Source: Saksenaea vasiformis B4078
Lineage: Eukaryota > Mucoromycota > Mucoromycetes > Mucorales > Saksenaeaceae
Direction: 5' to 3'
Assembly (NCBI GenBank): GCA_000697055.1
Contig: JNDT01002074.1
Location: 1-62,946 of the forward strand
DNA: 62,946 nucleotides
Below are positions 23,370 to 34,641 of this stretch, piece after piece. Position 1 is the stretch's first letter, and each line of letters starts with the position of its first letter. Both the position numbers and the translations under genes were made by a program. The notes below the pieces were generated by a model that was given only the letters and a program-made list of their open reading frames with translations, was not told where the DNA came from and searched no databases.

Positions 23370-26300
23370 ATGAGTTACGGCAAACGAGACGAAGACACAG
23401 GTACCGTTTTCACATTTTGTTCCAGTTTTTTAAGAGATGCGTGTTACAAAGCCAAAGACGAGAGCAGAGATGATTCATATGAACCCATTTTGTTCTCCTG
23501 TGGCGCGCTAACCAATGTAACGATGGAGACTAATTCACGCCCGCATTTTTAGGCGAAATTGGCCTTTTCTACCATCTCGACAAAACAACCGTGTTGCAGG
23601 AAGCTCGCGTTTTCAACGATTCCCCTATCAATGCGAAAAAGTGCAGACTTCTGTTGACAAAAATCATCTATCTGCTGTATCTTGGCGAGCCTTTTGCAGT
23701 CAAAGAAGCAACCGATCTTTTTTTTAACGTGACAAAACTTTTCTTGTCCAAAGATGTAAGAGTTATTTGTTAAGAAACATGGTTGCGGATTATTCACGGA
23801 CCTATAGGCGTCCTTGCGACAAATGATGTACCTCGTCATCAAAGAGCTGTCTGGGACGGCTGAAAACGTGATTATGGTGACTCAGTCGCTTATCAAGGAC
23901 ACGCAATCTAAACAAGAGACGATCTATCGTGCTAACGCAATCCGTGCTCTCTGCCTTATCACAGATGTAATTAAAGCGGTCCAAAGAAGCGCTTGCGTTA
24001 ACGAGTTTATTTATATCATTTATAGCCATCCATGATCCAAGGTATTGAACGTATCCTCAAAGCGTCGATTGTCGATAAAACCCCAGCAGTGGCATCTGCA
24101 GCGCTGGTCTCGTCTTATCATCTCTTTAATGTCGCTAAAGACATCGTTCGTCGGTGGTCAAATGAAGTGCAGGAAGCAGTACACGCCAAATCAAGTTCCG
24201 GTCTGGCCTCTGCTGCTAGCTACATGTCTGCATTTGGTGGATCTCAGGGCAGCTCACAGACTGTTATTTCTTCCAGCAATATCACGCAATACCACGCACT
24301 CGGGTTACTCTATCTGATCCGTCAACATGACCGCATGGCAGTGGCAAAATTGGTCCAGACATTTGGCGCTACTCGGAGTGGAGGAATCCTTGGTGGTGGA
24401 GGAGGCAGTCCGTTGAAGAATCCAGCAGCAGTCTGTTTATTGATACGTTATGCATGCAAAGTTATGGAGGATGACCCTGGGTAACTTTTGATTACACGAA
24501 AAAATGGCTGAAGCTAAGCATTTGTATGATACAGAACCACGCGTCGCATGTATGAGCTTTTGGAAGGATTCTTGAGACATAAGAGTGATATGGTAAATCT
24601 TGAAGCCGCACGGGCTATCTGCGAAATGCCAGATGTATCTTCCAAGGAACTTTATCCTGCTATTTCGGGTACGTGCATGCAGCTATGATATCGAATGGTC
24701 TTCTTATCCTTCTTAACATCCCAGTGCTCCAATTATTTTTGTCGTCGCCAAAGCCTACATTGCGATTTGCGGCAATCCGTATTCTTAACAAGCTTTCTCT
24801 TACAAAGCCAGCGGCTGTTTCGCCATGTAACTTGGATATGGAGAACTTGATCACCGATCAGAACCGTAGCGTGGCTACCTTCGCCATTACCACTCTCTTG
24901 AAGACGGGTAACGAAGCGTCAATCGACCGTCTGATGAAGCAGATTTCCGGCTTCATGGGAGAGATTTCCGATGAATTCAAAGTCATCGTGGTGGAAGCTA
25001 TCCGAACACTTTGTCTCAAGTTCCCTACCAAACAAGCCGTCATGCTTTCCTTTTTGAGTGGCGTACTTCGTGATGAAGGAGGATACGACTTCAAGAAGGC
25101 GGTTGTTGAAGCTATGTTTGATATGGTCAAATTCATTCCAGAAAGCAAGGATTCTGGTAAGCACTTTATACGTCGGTTGATTGATCTGTTCGCTCATGGG
25201 TACCTGTAGCTCTCTCTTACCTGTGTGAATTCATTGAGGATTGTGAGTTTACGAAACTTTCCGTGAGAATCCTTCATGTACTCGGAGCAGAGGGTCCCAA
25301 GACAGCAACACCTACAAAATTCATTCGCTACATCTACAATCGCGTCATCCTTGAGAACTCCATCGTGCGCGCTGCAGCAGTAAGTGCATTGGCCAAGTTT
25401 GGTGTCAACGTGGAAGATATCGCTGTGAAGCAGAGTGTGAGAGTGCTGCTTACCAGGTAAGACGGGAACAAAAGGTGCGCGTATGATTGAAAAGGGAATT
25501 GTACCAAAGATGTCTTGATGATACCGACGATGAAGTTCGTGATCGTGCTACTCTATATCTCAAGCTTATGGAAGAAGAGCCTAGCGCCAAACGGTTGCTT
25601 AAGGATGGTAGGATGAGAGAATCAATACCTAGACTGTGGATTCACTGACCAATTTTCATAGATTCAACTTTCGCACTTCCTACTTTAGAACGTCAGCTCG
25701 TTGAGTATATCAACAATCCACTAGCCAACGATCAAGCATTCAACCTCTCTTCGGTGCCAGTAATTAGCAAAGCACAGGAAGAAGAAGAGAGACGCCGTAA
25801 GCAGTCAATAGGATTGTCCGAAACGACTCATCGTTTGTTTGTTAGGTATCAAAACGCAAGATATCGTCGCTACTCCTCTTGTGGTAGCTACCAATAACGC
25901 TTCTGGCTCACCAACGACATCGGCAGCTCAAGCCACACCAGCAAATGCTGTCTCTAGCCTTGATCAGCAGGCAATTTATGCTGAACAGTTGGCTGCCATT
26001 CCCGAACTCTCTGGTTTCGGTTCTCTCTTCAAGAGCTCTGCAAAGCCTATCGAACTCACCGAAAGCGAGACAGAATATGTTGTGCACTGTGTCAAGCACG
26101 CATTTGCAAAGCATATTGTGTTCCAGTTCAACTGCACCAATACGCTTAACGATCAGTTACTGGAGAATGTAGAAATGATTATGCAACCGGAAGTGGATAA
26201 TTGTGGTCTGATCAAGGTGGCTGAGATTCCCGCTGCCAAGTTGGAATACAACGTTCCTGGGGTGATTTATGTTGCATTTGAAAAGGAAGATGAGGATGAT

Positions 26301-26882
26301 TATCCTGTCGGTACGTTGAGTAGACATTTGCATGTTGCGTTGTAACACAATCCCGTAGTCAACTTTACCAATACTCTGAAGTTCGAGGTCAAGGATTGTG
26401 ATCCAACCACTGGCGAGCCCGATCCTGAAGGTTATGAAGATGAATACCAGGTGGAGGATGTAGAAGTCTTGACAAATGATTACATCCGCTCGACCTACGT
26501 TTCGAATTTCACAGAAGAATGGGAGGCAAATGCGGAAAATGAAGTGATTGAAACATTTGCTTTGGATAAAGAAAAGGCACCCAGCCTTAAAGGTAATTGC
26601 ACTAGGTCAGGAGAAAGTAACATGCAACTCATGCCGAATTTTTTCTCAGCTGCATGCACAGCTATCATTGACCTTGTCGGTATGCAGGCGCTGGAAGACA
26701 GTGCATTGCCAAAGAGCAACAGTGTACACACACTTCTGTTGGCCGGTACATTTATCAACGGCGAGACCGTATTGGCCCGATGCCGCATGACGTTTAATAG
26801 CTCATCAGGAGTCGCATTTGAACTGGCTGTCAGAAGCCAGAACGCGGATGTAGCTCAGATTGTTCTTTCAGCTATTGCTTAG
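23370..26882 (+). CDS. SEC21: Coatomer subunit gamma (COPI, Sec21)
   Basis: Structural subunit of the COPI coat for Golgi-to-ER and intra-Golgi vesicles. Twelve exons fit and keep phase: 23370-23400, 23553-23755, 23808-23966, 24026-24480, 24535-24668, 24725-25156, 25210-25456, 25510-25607, 25662-25796, 25846-26310, 26359-26592, 26650-26882, about 941 residues, the usual length. The adaptin-like solenoid is seen in [61 protein letters not shown] and the appendage/gamma-COP C-terminal part in [16 protein letters not shown] and [13 protein letters not shown], ending in VLSAIA. A glycine-rich loop ([10 protein letters not shown]) lies in the solenoid. The first exon is only 31 nt ([10 protein letters not shown]). 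It converges with the acyl-CoA dehydrogenase gene, with about 150 bp between the stops. Confidence 0.97.
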
Positions 26883-27036
26883 AAATCCCCAAAATTAATA
26901 AAAAAAATTCACGTAGTTACAACGCAAAAGTCCGACGTGAGCAAAAGGAAAAGGAATAAGTGATTTGAAGACAATTGTGTTGTGTGGTTAATGATGGAAC
27001 AAGAGAGTCCATCTTAGTATCGTATTTGGATTTACT

Positions 27037-28794
27037 CTATAGGCGAGCGTTGGTGGGGAAAAATCTCATGGCTTGGCGGATACCAAGATCGGCCATGATT
27101 TCTTCGGAACCGCCCAAGATGGCCTGTGAAAAGAAAAAAGTCAGGTGAGATGCATATTTCCTGATTGGGCGAATACAAAGTGACAAAATCACACTTACGC
27201 CAAACTTGTAAGTTCTCTGGAACGCTTCCACATTTCGGCCCATGGCACCCTTAGTGATACCACGACCGCCAAAGATTTGACATGCATCATCAGCTACGTT
27301 GTGTGCTACACGTGTACATTGATACTTCAGTAATGCAATAGGTCCTGCCAATTTAACGGATTGTTCTTTGTACGACATGTTGCACATTTGGAAGGTGATG
27401 TTTTCCAACCAGTTCTCAACAGCTTCAAGTTGAGATACCATGGTAGCCAGCTTGTTGCGAATCACTGGTTGATCAATCAAACGCTTGCCAAAGACCTTAC
27501 GTTGGTTGGCCCACTTGAAGCAGTCTTCAATGACGGAACGTGTGGCGCCGGTCATGGCACCACAGATGTACCACCGTTCATGGTTAAAGTTGTACATGAT
27601 CACCTGGAAGCCCTGGCCCTCCGTTCCAAGGATATTCTCTGCTGGAACCTTGACATTTTCGAAGGTGATGTACGAAGTACCAGCTGCTGGTGAATAGGAA
27701 GTCTTGATCGCCTTTGTTTCGATATTGTCATCACGTTCGACAAAGAACATAGTGATACCCTTGTCAGTTCGTGCCGCTACGGTGAAGTAGTCACAGAAAG
27801 TGCCATTAGTAATCCACTTCTTGACACCATTGATAATAAAGTGTTTGCCATCTGGGGTGCGCTTCGCTGTGGCACGAATGCGAGCGACATCAGAACCGGC
27901 ATAAGGCTCTGTGATAGCCAAACAAATACGCTTCTTTCCTAAAAGAACTTCGGGAACGACCTAAGAACGTTTGATTAGTACAGGGCATGGTAGAAGTTTT
28001 GCATACCTTTTCTTTCAAGTGCGGAGGTCCAAAGTTGAAAATGGGAGGCAAGCCAATACTGTATCCAGAGGAGATACCATCAGCAAAACCAGGTGTTCCA
28101 ATGCGGGCGGTTTCTTGATGAGCAATCAGTTCGTGGAAATAATCAAATTCGTCATGCTTGATGCCACCAGGAAGCTTGGGGACAGCCTTGAGCCAAGGGC
28201 CGGGACCAATCTGCGAAGCCAATACACCTTCTTCGCCCAACTTACGGTACAGCTCAGCACTGGGTGTTTTTCCGAGGTCTTCAGCCAGCAATGCATCCGG
28301 CTTGATTTCATTATAAATTTCGCGGAGTGCCTTACGGAACCGGGTATGGCTCTCACTAGGATTACACAAAAAAAAGTCAGACCTGGTAGAAGGGTACTCT
28401 CAGACTCACGTGAAATAGGCGCTCTTAAATCCTTGCCAGTAACTTGGTTCACCAAAGGGAACCTTGGAGAAGTCACCAGGTTCAGCCATTGTGATCTTGG
28501 GCTTCTCATCGGCGATGGTACCAATCTGCAATCTGGGTGCATATTTGATTAGCACTTCCTGACGATGCAGACCGTAAAAATCCTCTGGGAAGAAAGGTTA
28601 TAAACCAGAAGGCAGCAATGTATTCTACCTGTTACATCTTGACCACCAAATTCCAGTAAAAGCTGTGTACCACCAGGGTGCAAGTTGGCGAATTTGGTAA
28701 CGTCATAGACCTGGGAGTCAATAATGATCCAGCAATCTTTCTCAGTGTTGTGCTTCGCCACTTCTTCTCTGGTAAAGGTCTTTATTTCAGGCAT
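27037..28794 (-). CDS. Cytochrome b5 - acyl-CoA dehydrogenase fusion
   Basis: Flavoenzyme expected to oxidise acyl-CoA (alpha,beta-dehydrogenation) with a built-in heme electron carrier. Five exons fit: 28794-28629, 28584-28410, 28355-28007, 27960-27199, 27123-27037, about 512 residues. Residues 1-75 are a cytochrome b5 domain with KDCWIIIDSQVYDVTKFANL, the heme-ligand HPGG motif and the second ligand His in FYGLHRQEV. Residues about 110-512 are the dehydrogenase: ITEPYAGSDV (FAD/substrate contact), KKWITNGTFCDYFTVAART, NILGTEGQGFQVIMYNFNHER, QRKVFGKRLIDQPVI, and CQIFGGRGITKGAMGRNVE with GGSEEIM near the end. The last three residues, ARL, fit a peroxisomal PTS1 signal, suggesting peroxisomal beta-oxidation. 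Fungal enzymes with this domain order are known, so the fusion is not new in itself. Substrate is not readable. Confidence 0.94.
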
Positions 28795-29023
28795 TTTTCA
28801 GAGTGGGGGGAGTTGAGGTTGAAAGGGAGAAGAAGAGAGATGGCGTGGAAATTAAACACCTTCAAAAAAGTGTGGAGAAATAACATGTGAAAATCTGCAG
28901 ACGCTGTGTCAGCACTAGTTTAAAATGCCGCAAGAACGAATGGCAGTATGGGGAAAGCTTTAACGTTCACAAAATGGTTTTACCGTAACCGGCTTGCATT
29001 TTTACCTGACCATTAAAAAAAGG
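28795..29023. promoter_or_regulatory. Promoter region of the cytochrome b5-acyl-CoA dehydrogenase
   Basis: About 230 bp between the start of the dehydrogenase gene and the stop of the RnpA-like gene upstream of it on the same strand. No distinct motif is claimed. Confidence 0.3.
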
Positions 29024-29565
29024 CTATGGTAATCGTGTTGACTTCGGATATTTTGTGTGCGGTTTTGATGTAGCAGGACGATTCACTTTGTTACTGATTA
29101 TCCGTAGCGCGTTTTTCATTTGAGTAAGCATATTCGGCCACGGTTCGTTCACTGCAGCAGGCAATGTAAAGAAGATGTAATCATAACCTTAAAACCTGTT
29201 GTTAGACTCCACAACAGCAGTCCTACTTCGGTACCTCTGGGAGCCAAGGTAGGAAACACCAAACGCGTTGCTGCTTTCAAACGTCGTTCTGCTCTATTCC
29301 GAACGACCGCAGATTTGCCGACCTTCTTCTTTCCCGTAATAAAAGTTACTCGATAACCTTCAGCTGCAGCTGGAAGTGTGGCTGGTCGTGATCTCCAAGG
29401 AAACGCTTTAACGCTGAATGTTTCTGTAGTACTATTTAATCTTGTTTGCTTCCCAAACACAATCTGAATTTCATCGCTGGTTAATGCATAGAGTTTTGTC
29501 GTGCGTTTCTTCGTCTTGTCAGAGAGCGTAGCGAATGTCCGTCGCAACCACGGAGATTGTGACAT
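29024..29565 (-). CDS. RnpA-like protein (bacterial RNase P protein fold)
   Basis: Two exons fit: 29565-29235 and 29187-29024, about 164 residues. The centre matches the bacterial RNase P protein component: YRVTFITGKKKVGKSAVVRN followed by the RNR-type helix RNRAERRLKAA, then APRG-YDYIFFTLPAAV across the intron and a helix NMLTQMKNALRII. In bacteria this protein binds the RNase P RNA for tRNA 5' maturation. The N-terminal 50 or so residues are basic and Ser/Thr-rich with few acids (SQSPWLRRTFATLSDKTKK), compatible with a mitochondrial presequence; an upstream in-frame ATG at 29610 (MFPTYKLKS) would lengthen it. The C-terminus is basic. A mitochondrial RNase P or ribosome-related role is inference. 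Family membership rests on motif reading, without a profile search. Confidence 0.78.
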
Positions 29566-29610
29566 GGTGAACGAAATCAATGGCGATTTTAGCTTGTAAG
29601 TCGGGAACAT

Positions 29611-30666
29611 ATTTATTTCGAAAACAGAGTCAGATTTTGCGCGCGCAAGACATTGTGATTGAAATTTTTGAAAACGAGTAAGAGTGAAGAAGCAAAACCG
29701 AAAACAACGGTGAAATACAAAAAGGAGTAAAAAGAAAAAAACAGACAATGTGATTGCAGTGTTGTCACCTTCTGCAGTGTTTATCGGGTCAGAACTGCTA
29801 TGGGATCGCAGTAGGAACAAACGCATTACGCTCTTTATGTAACTGGACCGGATCACAAATGGTGTTTATTCAGTAACGTCGCCGTTAGATATCCTGGCCA
29901 ATATAGTATTGTACCCTGCAAATGCTAGCCATCCATGCAAAAGCTAGTGCCCGCTATCTTTGTCGTGAATTAGTGACCTCATTCTCACGTACCAACTGAA
30001 GAGTACAATATCATGATTGTGTGCGGTAGCTGCAATGGCTGTGATTCATCAGCGTTGCAAGTTAGACGGTAAAGGAACCAAAGATAAGCACAACATGATT
30101 ATAAAATTGAGTAAATCAAAGATGATTAGTGAAGCCCTTTGCGTAGTTGTTGTTGACCATTGGTTATTATCCGAAAAGTCGTAGACAGCGTGAGGATCAG
30201 GTTATTTTCTCAAAGGAACAACAAATCAGAAAAGGTGGCCCAGTTGTCCAGCTTATTACATGAAAGAAATTCTGTTCTCAGATATCGATGCGGACTCTCA
30301 CTAATCACTAGGCCGCTGTTTTGTCATACAGAGATACCGAAAAGAGCTGTCGTTTCTTTGAAGTGGCTGTTATCCGATCTTACTTGTAAGTCCAGCTTGT
30401 GTACAATATCATTTGTTACTGCTGTTTGTAGGTTCGTTTTAACTCCAAGGAACATCTATCCATCATGTATATTGAGGAAAATTTCAAAGAAGAGCAGTTA
30501 TAGAGGCTTCGAAAGTGGAGAATAGCAGTAGGAAATTCTTAAAGCTGCAGATCCTATAATCTGCTCCTCACCCATGGAGTCCTCCAGGAAAGCTAGGTAT
30601 GAGTGCATCGAACCGATTATCTCAGTCAAAAGACCAACTCAGTCCTTGATTAAGCTGGATAGTAAG
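29611..30666. other. Intergenic, nothing recognised
   Basis: About 1 kb upstream of the RnpA-like gene. Short frames only (for example 30160-30525) with no recognisable domain. Confidence 0.5.
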
Positions 30667-30842
30667 TACAGTGCTCCCGCTATAGTTTCAACCACCAAAG
30701 TACAGATTTTGTGTTGAAATTACTGAGAGTTGAAATTGTATGGAGTGGTTTAAGTTGTAGATATTTCTCCAATTTCTCCAAAGAAGTTGAAAATACTGAG
30801 GGTTGAAAAAATCGAGGGTGAAATTATCGGAGAACCACTGTA
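30667..30842. mobile_element. Tc1/mariner-type MITE, about 176 bp
   Basis: The stretch begins TACAGTGCTCCCGCTATAG and ends with the inverse of TACAGTGGTTCTCCGATAA, that is, imperfect terminal inverted repeats (TACAGTG-CTCC... and TACAGTGGTTCTCC...) whose outermost bases are TA, the target duplication of Tc1/mariner elements. The interior has internal repeats (ACTGAGAGTTGAAA and ACTGAGGGTTGAAA) and no coding capacity. It must have been moved by a transposase encoded elsewhere. Confidence 0.75.
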
Positions 30843-32272
30843 ACCTCGAGCTACCAACCAGAAAGCGAGAATGTTCCGTTAGCAACTTCCTCACAGCGTA
30901 ACCACAATTTGTTACCACATGCGTTACAAGATAATATCTGCGCAAAGTTACATGAAGTCTGAGCTATCTCCAATCTGTTCTTATCAACGGAGAGCTTCGG
31001 AATTTTCAGTGTGAGCAAGGAAACTTAGTCGAGACTCTTAGTTTCAGCGGCGATGATGAGAATGTTACGTAACGTCAAGGGGAAAGGATAGCGTTACGTA
31101 TTTGACGAGGGACAAAGCGCACGCTTTCTTGTATCCAATAAACCATGAGCTTCGGATTCAAAGGAGTGTAATTGTGTCATCGGTAAAACTTTGGTCCAAT
31201 CTACCATCATGGGCTTTGATATCGGTAATTGGTATTCTGATCAAATACCGTAAAAGTTTGACTGCTCAGCAAAGAAAACGCGCATGCCTTTTCTTTAAGC
31301 AGTTTAGACCGTGGATCCCACTTATAACATGGCTGTCATGGAAACCGAAAGGAAAAGACTACCAATATTAACTTCTATCTCGCGTTTCTTTGCTCCGTAA
31401 CTGTCATGTCCTGACTCCATTGGGCCCGTGATTTCGAGTAATCCTTTTCCAACCTTCCAGCTCATAACAAATGATTTTTCTTGCTTCGATTCACTAAGCC
31501 TAAACATATCGATCTTCGATACGCATTCTACACAGAAAAAGAGTGCGAATGGTTAAGCAAGAATAAGGGTATCAAGTATTCTAGAATTCTGCAAAATTGA
31601 TGTAGCCAATAAATAATTCTTGATTGATTGTAAACTATATCCGTATCAAAGCAGAGTACATTTGGTGCACATTAACATCATCTAAGGTAGACACACTCGC
31701 TCGACGACCGCAGAGAGAAAAGACACAGCAAAGTTTAAGCTTTTCCTCTGCATTGCCGTTCAAAACAGAGAAGTCATCGGCAGGAGATTGTTACGAAGCG
31801 TGGTTTGATAACCGTTGCTGTCACTGGGGCAACGGATTTGTCCAGAATGACTTCTTCACTCTTTCCGCCGAAGGTCATGTTGTGGTAGTACCATTGATTA
31901 GAGTCAGCAATCACTTCAAGGACAGTGTTAACGTTCAAGCCCGTATATCAAAAGAACTTGAATCCAGGTACATCATGTTTGCGTGATCAAATGATGGCTG
32001 AGCAGCAGTAACAAGGGAAGGACCCAATAATACAGGCAGCAGCAGTAAGCTTGGAGCCCAGATGCATTTTGATACATGGTTATGTATCTATGATAACAAT
32101 GCGAAGCGATCCAACTGGGAGCCAAGTTTCCATAGCTGCACTATGGAGACCGTTTTCGCGTTCCACAAAGGACATCGTGATGATAAGACGTATCTTTGTA
32201 TGATGGAGCGTTACGCTGCCGTCTTCCAATTTTAGTAATTTCGCGCAATATGGTCACACTCTACTTAGTATA
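30843..32272. other. Intergenic, nothing recognised
   Basis: About 1.4 kb. Frames at about 31102-31371 and 31624-31986 on the plus strand are open but show no domain that I recognise; they could be remains of transposable elements. Confidence 0.45.
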
Positions 32273-32372
32273 GACTTCTCAATACTGTGGACTTCTCGAC
32301 CACAATGCAACCTTCTCAACCGTAATGTAAGCTTCCTAACCATAGTGTGGATTACTCAGCTGTATTACAAGG
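32273..32372. repeat. Degenerate tandem repeat, period about 21 bp, 5 units
   Basis: Successive units of the form CTTCTCAACC-TAATGT-G recur about every 20-22 bp: GACTTCTCAATACTGTG, ACTTCTCGACCACAATG, CTTCTCAACCGTAATG, CTTCCTAACCATAGTG, TTACTCAGCTGTATTAC. Units have diverged by several bases. Function unknown. Confidence 0.55.
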
Positions 32373-32639
32373 CTTAACCCTTCTCAATCTCTTGTTGGGC
32401 TGAATCTAAGATGAAGCCACGGTCGTATAGGTTCCTTTTTAAATACATTTTGACAAATTCGAATACACTCATGCATTTATCCATGAAGCCTGTGCATCGT
32501 TCTTAAGAGTGATTGTGCAAAAACTTTTATGTGAACATGTGTGGACGATAGATATGTTTTCTGAGTCCGTCATTGGTATTTACAGATGAAAATAAGGTTC
32601 TTATTGAACGATGTTGAACGCTGCGCCTTTCGGCATGTG

Positions 32640-34075
32640 CGCACTCGTCCGATATGAAAGAAAAAGGAAATGGAAAAGACCATGCATGGCAGCAGGGGAA
32701 AAAAAAAATGGAAAATGGAAAATGGAAAAAAGAAAAAAGGAAAGGGAAAAAAAGAAAAGAAAGAAGGAAAGGTGCGATTAGGTGAGCGATTAAGCTAAGC
32801 GGAGAGCTTGGTGGCAGATTTCCGTGGGAAGCAACTAACGGAGGTTGTGGGATGGTTAAGGTACGAGGGAAGGCGGAGGAGATGGGATATGAGCCAGAGC
32901 AGAAAGCGTTAGGAGGGTGAGCAAGGATCAGCGGACAGAGCGAGATGTCCATCTGCATGATATTCTTGGTCCATCTCAAGTACGAGAGGTTTAAGGATAG
33001 GACAGGAACGTCGCCAGTATTACTGAGGGGTCGAATGACGGGGGTTGTTTGTTGGTAGGTGGTCTAGCAGATAGGACACTGGGTCCAAGATGGAAGGGGG
33101 AAGTTCAAGGCAATGATGCTCATTAAAGCACACCAGATGGTGGCATCTGTTGCTGTGGCCCTGGCGTCATCGAGGGCAAGGTCGCGATTTCCCTCCAGGA
33201 AGCCAGCTGAGACGCCAAAGCGTACCTCGATTGCGTTTGGCTTTAGTCATAGGGATCCACGTAATTAGGTCGATGCCCAGTTGGGTGCAATAAGACTTTA
33301 GTAGCGTCGTATTGATGCCATTTCGGCCAAGTGTCTCGGTTCGCAATATGCGCAATGGTTTTTGAGGTCAAGAGAAGTAATCTCCGATTTCAGTTCTGGG
33401 AGACTATGTCATAATGCGGTTTCGCAATGTCGTTCCATTGAGTGCTTTACTAGTCTCAAAGTTGTGGGAGACAAAGGGCTATTAAGATGTCTGCTGGTAG
33501 GCGTGAGACGCGATGGATAAATTTTGCTTGGAGGAGGTATGCTGTACGCTCAGTCATGGAGAGTAGATTGCTGAGGTGACGCATCATTATGGTGGGGGCT
33601 GCTTGACGTGCCCATTAGAATAAGCATTTCAGTGGTTCCGTATATAAATCGGTTCCCATAGAACCAAGATAGTGGTCGTTGAACGTAATGCTCAGTCCTA
33701 GTATCTCGTCTGCAGGACGGACCTGAAAGAGCTCGAGATTCGCCTTCATACACTTGTTATTTCCAAATCCGTGTGCCGTATTCTCTTTGCGCAGGAAACA
33801 CTATTCCTTGAAAAGCTGGAAGTTCGGCAGGGTTCAAGCCATTGTAATATCGTAATGAACATCAAACGACTGGTACCAAATATATCCATTCGCTGTTTGC
33901 ACCTTTGCCAAGATTTACAATGTTGGCTAAATTGATGAAGAGATCTTACGAACTCTGGGTGAAGTATTGACTCTTTCGGATTTTCTGCTACCACTTCCAC
34001 CGTTAGCAGCTTGTCTACGATGGAATCGACGCGGTCAGTTTCTGGCGACCAAACTAATGCTCTACTTAACATCAA
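32640..34075 (-). pseudogene. Decayed non-LTR (LINE) reverse transcriptase remnant
   Basis: Read on the minus strand, the translation, broken by several stops and frame changes, resembles the C-terminal part of LINE reverse transcriptases common in mucoromycete genomes: a TLWRLSWLPGGKSRPCP block (about 33190-33240), then a Cys/His-rich segment (RCHHLVCFNEHH), and further on ILDPVSYLLDHLP. Upstream pieces (about 33550-34075) look like the palm/thumb region (ILLQAKFIHRVSRLPADIL). The first part of the element, including the endonuclease and the YADD core, is not seen, so it is a 5'-truncated dead copy. A purine-rich tract (about 32685-32775) follows it. Assignment is from pattern recognition, not a search. 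Confidence 0.6.
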
Positions 34076-34400
34076 TTTAGTTCATAGATGGGTATAAAAG
34101 TTATTCGAGCAGCGTGAAAATTCATCCATGCCTTGTAGATTCAAGATGCTTTGATGTCAATTTACTTAACCGCGGAGGGCAACGGGCCCTAGACTGAGAA
34201 ACCACCATCGAAGGGTCCCAGTTAAAAAAAGTTTGTTCTTCCTTCGACGAAACAGTTTTAGTCCTTGCATCTGGATATTGAGAAACCATAAACGAAGCTA
34301 GTGCATCGAAAACTTGGGTTATCTGAAAAAAAAGGAGTTACAAAGATCAATGGGCCCTTGCTACTATACCGTTTATTGAACAAATTTTTACGCTAATCAA
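34076..34400 (+). repeat. Dispersed repeat fragments (copy E)
   Basis: Two pieces of the dispersed repeat, both in plus orientation: an internal block (TTATTCGAGCAGCGTGAAAA ... GTCAATTTACTTAACCGCGG at 34100-34185) and, after it, a left terminus (CCGTTTATTGAACAAATTTT at about 34369-34388). Order shows that they come from separate or rearranged copies. Confidence 0.5.
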
Positions 34401-34641
34401 ATCTTTGCTGAAACATCGAAAGAGCATTCAGAGATCGTCGGTTCAACGGACAAACCATATATTTCTTCCATTTTCTTGTCCCGTCAGGTACGCAAGGACC
34501 ACCTCTTTCGCGGGGATTGTAACACCTTAACGCAGCTCCGGTGCTTTTCACAAGACTGAACAGCTGAACTCCGCTCTTTTTTTTTTTTCTTTTCGCACAT
34601 GGTTCCTAGATTCCTTTAGTCGTCTTGTCTCGTGGTTTCTA

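Noticed and set aside
32527..32979. 150-codon minus-strand frame
   Set aside because: Its middle is a Phe/Pro-rich translation of a purine-rich tract; I treat the area as the decayed end of the LINE remnant instead.
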